Shown piece by piece: positions 4,888-5,692 of a stretch of 5,692 nt of DNA (position 1 is its first letter; the number at the start of each line of letters is the position of its first letter). Under the pieces are notes generated by a model. It did not search any database and was not told where the DNA came from. It saw only the letters and a list, made by a program, of their open reading frames with translations. Made by a program: the position numbers and the translations under genes. The stretch lies in the NCBI GenBank assembly GCA_018677115.1, contig JAHHOC010000418.1:1-5692 (forward strand). The letters are read 5' to 3'. This DNA comes from Arenicella sp. (GTDB lineage Bacteria; Pseudomonadota; Gammaproteobacteria; Arenicellales; Arenicellaceae).

Positions 4888-5692
4888 ATGCGGTATTTAA
4901 CAGGTATATTTTTGATGGCGATCACAGCGACAGTAGTAGCAGGTGATGAAATAGATTCGTCGCTGCCAGCAAGCAAAGATGGCAAGGTCACTATCCGGGT
5001 GGTCAGCGGCGATGTTGCAGTGAAAAGCTGGAGCAAAGCTGAAGTACGAGTGGTTGGCGAGGTCGGCGATGACAAGGATAAATTTGTATTTGAAAAAGTC
5101 GGTGATGGCACGCTGATCGAAGTCAAGTCCAGAGACAAGGGTTATGGTCACAGTTGGCACTCGGACTCTGTGGACCTCACTATTACGGTGCCTGAGAATA
5201 GCGTACTGGACGCCACCAGCATGTCCGCCGATATGGATTTCAATGACGTTCAGGGCAGTATCAGGGCCGGATCAACCAGTGGCGATATTGATTTGGAAGA
5301 TTGTGGCGGCGCACTAAAAGTTGAAACAGTAAGCGGCGATATCCAGATTACCAACGGCGGCGGGAAGATTAATGTGTCCAGCGTCAGCGGTGACATAGAA
5401 ACCGAGAGCAACACCACACACTATGATGCGAACACTGTGTCCGGCGATGTCGAGGCAAAACTGGGTAGAGTTGAGGTGCTTGATTTTACTTCGGTGTCAG
5501 GCGACTTCGAAGTGCAGTTTGACTTTGCAGACGATGGTCAAATCGACGCACACACGGTTTCCGGTGACATGCTGTTTGATTTTGAAAATGTACCGGCTAA
5601 TGCACGTTTTGACTTGCAAACCGGCCCCGGCGGCGATATCGAGAACGGCTTGAGTAAAGACCGCGCAGATGAATCCTTTATCGGCTCTGAAA
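4888..5692 (+). CDS. Exported DUF4097-type beta-solenoid repeat protein (3' end cut by window)
   Basis: Open for 268 codons to the right edge with no stop, so the C-terminus is missing. Residues 1-18 form a signal peptide (basic start, hydrophobic core, VVA before GD at the likely cleavage site); there is no lipobox cysteine. The mature part is a beta-strand repeat protein of the DUF4097 / putative adhesin type: SGD triplets occur at residues 40, 131, 149, 167, 185, 204 and 225, and a degenerate SAD at 113. From 113 to 185 the spacing is exactly 18 residues, then 19 and 21, as expected for a right-handed solenoid. Composition is acidic (many D and E). It follows the anti-sigma gene by 13 nt with its own strong ribosome binding site. 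DUF4097 proteins often accompany ECF sigma operons; their biochemical role is not settled. Likely in the periplasm or at the cell surface. Confidence 0.9.
   Translation, partial: MRYLTGIFLMAITATVVAGDEIDSSLPASKDGKVTIRVVSGDVAVKSWSKAEVRVVGEVGDDKDKFVFEKVGDGTLIEVKSRDKGYGHSWHSDSVDLTITVPENSVLDATSMSADMDFNDVQGSIRAGSTSGDIDLEDCGGALKVETVSGDIQITNGGGKINVSSVSGDIETESNTTHYDANTVSGDVEAKLGRVEVLDFTSVSGDFEVQFDFADDGQIDAHTVSGDMLFDFENVPANARFDLQTGPGGDIENGLSKDRADESFIGSE
5224..5568 (+). repeat. Repeat block of 18-residue SGD units within the DUF4097 protein
   Basis: The unit is about 54 bases long. SAD or SGD codons start at 5224, 5278, 5332, 5386, 5440, 5497 and 5560. The three codons differ between units (AGTGGCGAT, AGCGGCGAT, AGCGGTGAC, TCCGGCGAT, TCAGGCGAC, TCCGGTGAC), so the DNA copies have diverged while the protein motif was kept. 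This points to an old repeat under protein-level selection, not a recent tandem expansion. Confidence 0.8.

Noticed and set aside
4473..5160. Several minus-strand open frames of 87 to 103 codons opposite the anti-sigma and DUF4097 genes
   Set aside because: They are antisense shadows of genes supported by a signal peptide, a membrane helix, a repeat pattern and operon spacing.
5224..5568. The regular 54-base period read as a recent tandem DNA repeat or CRISPR-like array
   Set aside because: The bases between the SGD codons differ strongly and even the SGD codons are synonymous variants; the period comes from the protein fold.

Overview
The window looks like chromosomal DNA from a gammaproteobacterium of moderate GC content. 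This rests on a YbcJ-type S4 protein, an ETHE1-type persulfide dioxygenase next to split YeeE/YedE transporter halves, and an ECF sigma / membrane anti-sigma / DUF4097 cassette. No rRNA, tRNA, IS element or CRISPR array was seen, and the species cannot be named from this sequence.

Layout. Positions 1-146 are mostly non-coding and may hold the last 36 codons of a plus-strand gene that enters from the left. Positions 147-2741 hold five minus-strand genes, in transcription order: persulfide dioxygenase (2741-2028), YeeE/YedE half 1 (2015-1578), YeeE/YedE half 2 (1581-1162), small S4 RNA-binding protein (1155-943), and NYN-domain putative nuclease with a LOTUS-like C-terminus (914-147). The gaps are 12 nt, a 4-nt ATGA overlap, 6 nt and 28 nt, so one operon is likely. 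A divergent intergenic region (2742-2934) separates this from the plus-strand genes. These are a membrane-anchored putative metalloprotease with HExxHxxGxxD (2935-3723), an ECF sigma factor (3788-4312), a cysteine-free single-pass putative anti-sigma factor (4317-4874), and an exported DUF4097-type repeat protein cut by the right edge (4888-5692+).

How the genes may work together. The first three minus-strand genes form a reactive-sulfur module: two half-transporters move a sulfur species across the inner membrane and the dioxygenase oxidises glutathione persulfide to sulfite. No BigR/ArsR-type regulator is visible. The two RNA-related genes behind it have no obvious link to sulfur and may simply ride on the transcript. 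On the plus strand, sigma, anti-sigma and DUF4097 genes look like a cell-envelope signalling cassette. A candidate ECF-type promoter upstream of the sigma gene suggests autoregulation. The DUF4097 protein is a regular solenoid with SGD turns every 18 residues. The upstream metalloprotease could belong to the same response, but only its position and orientation suggest this.
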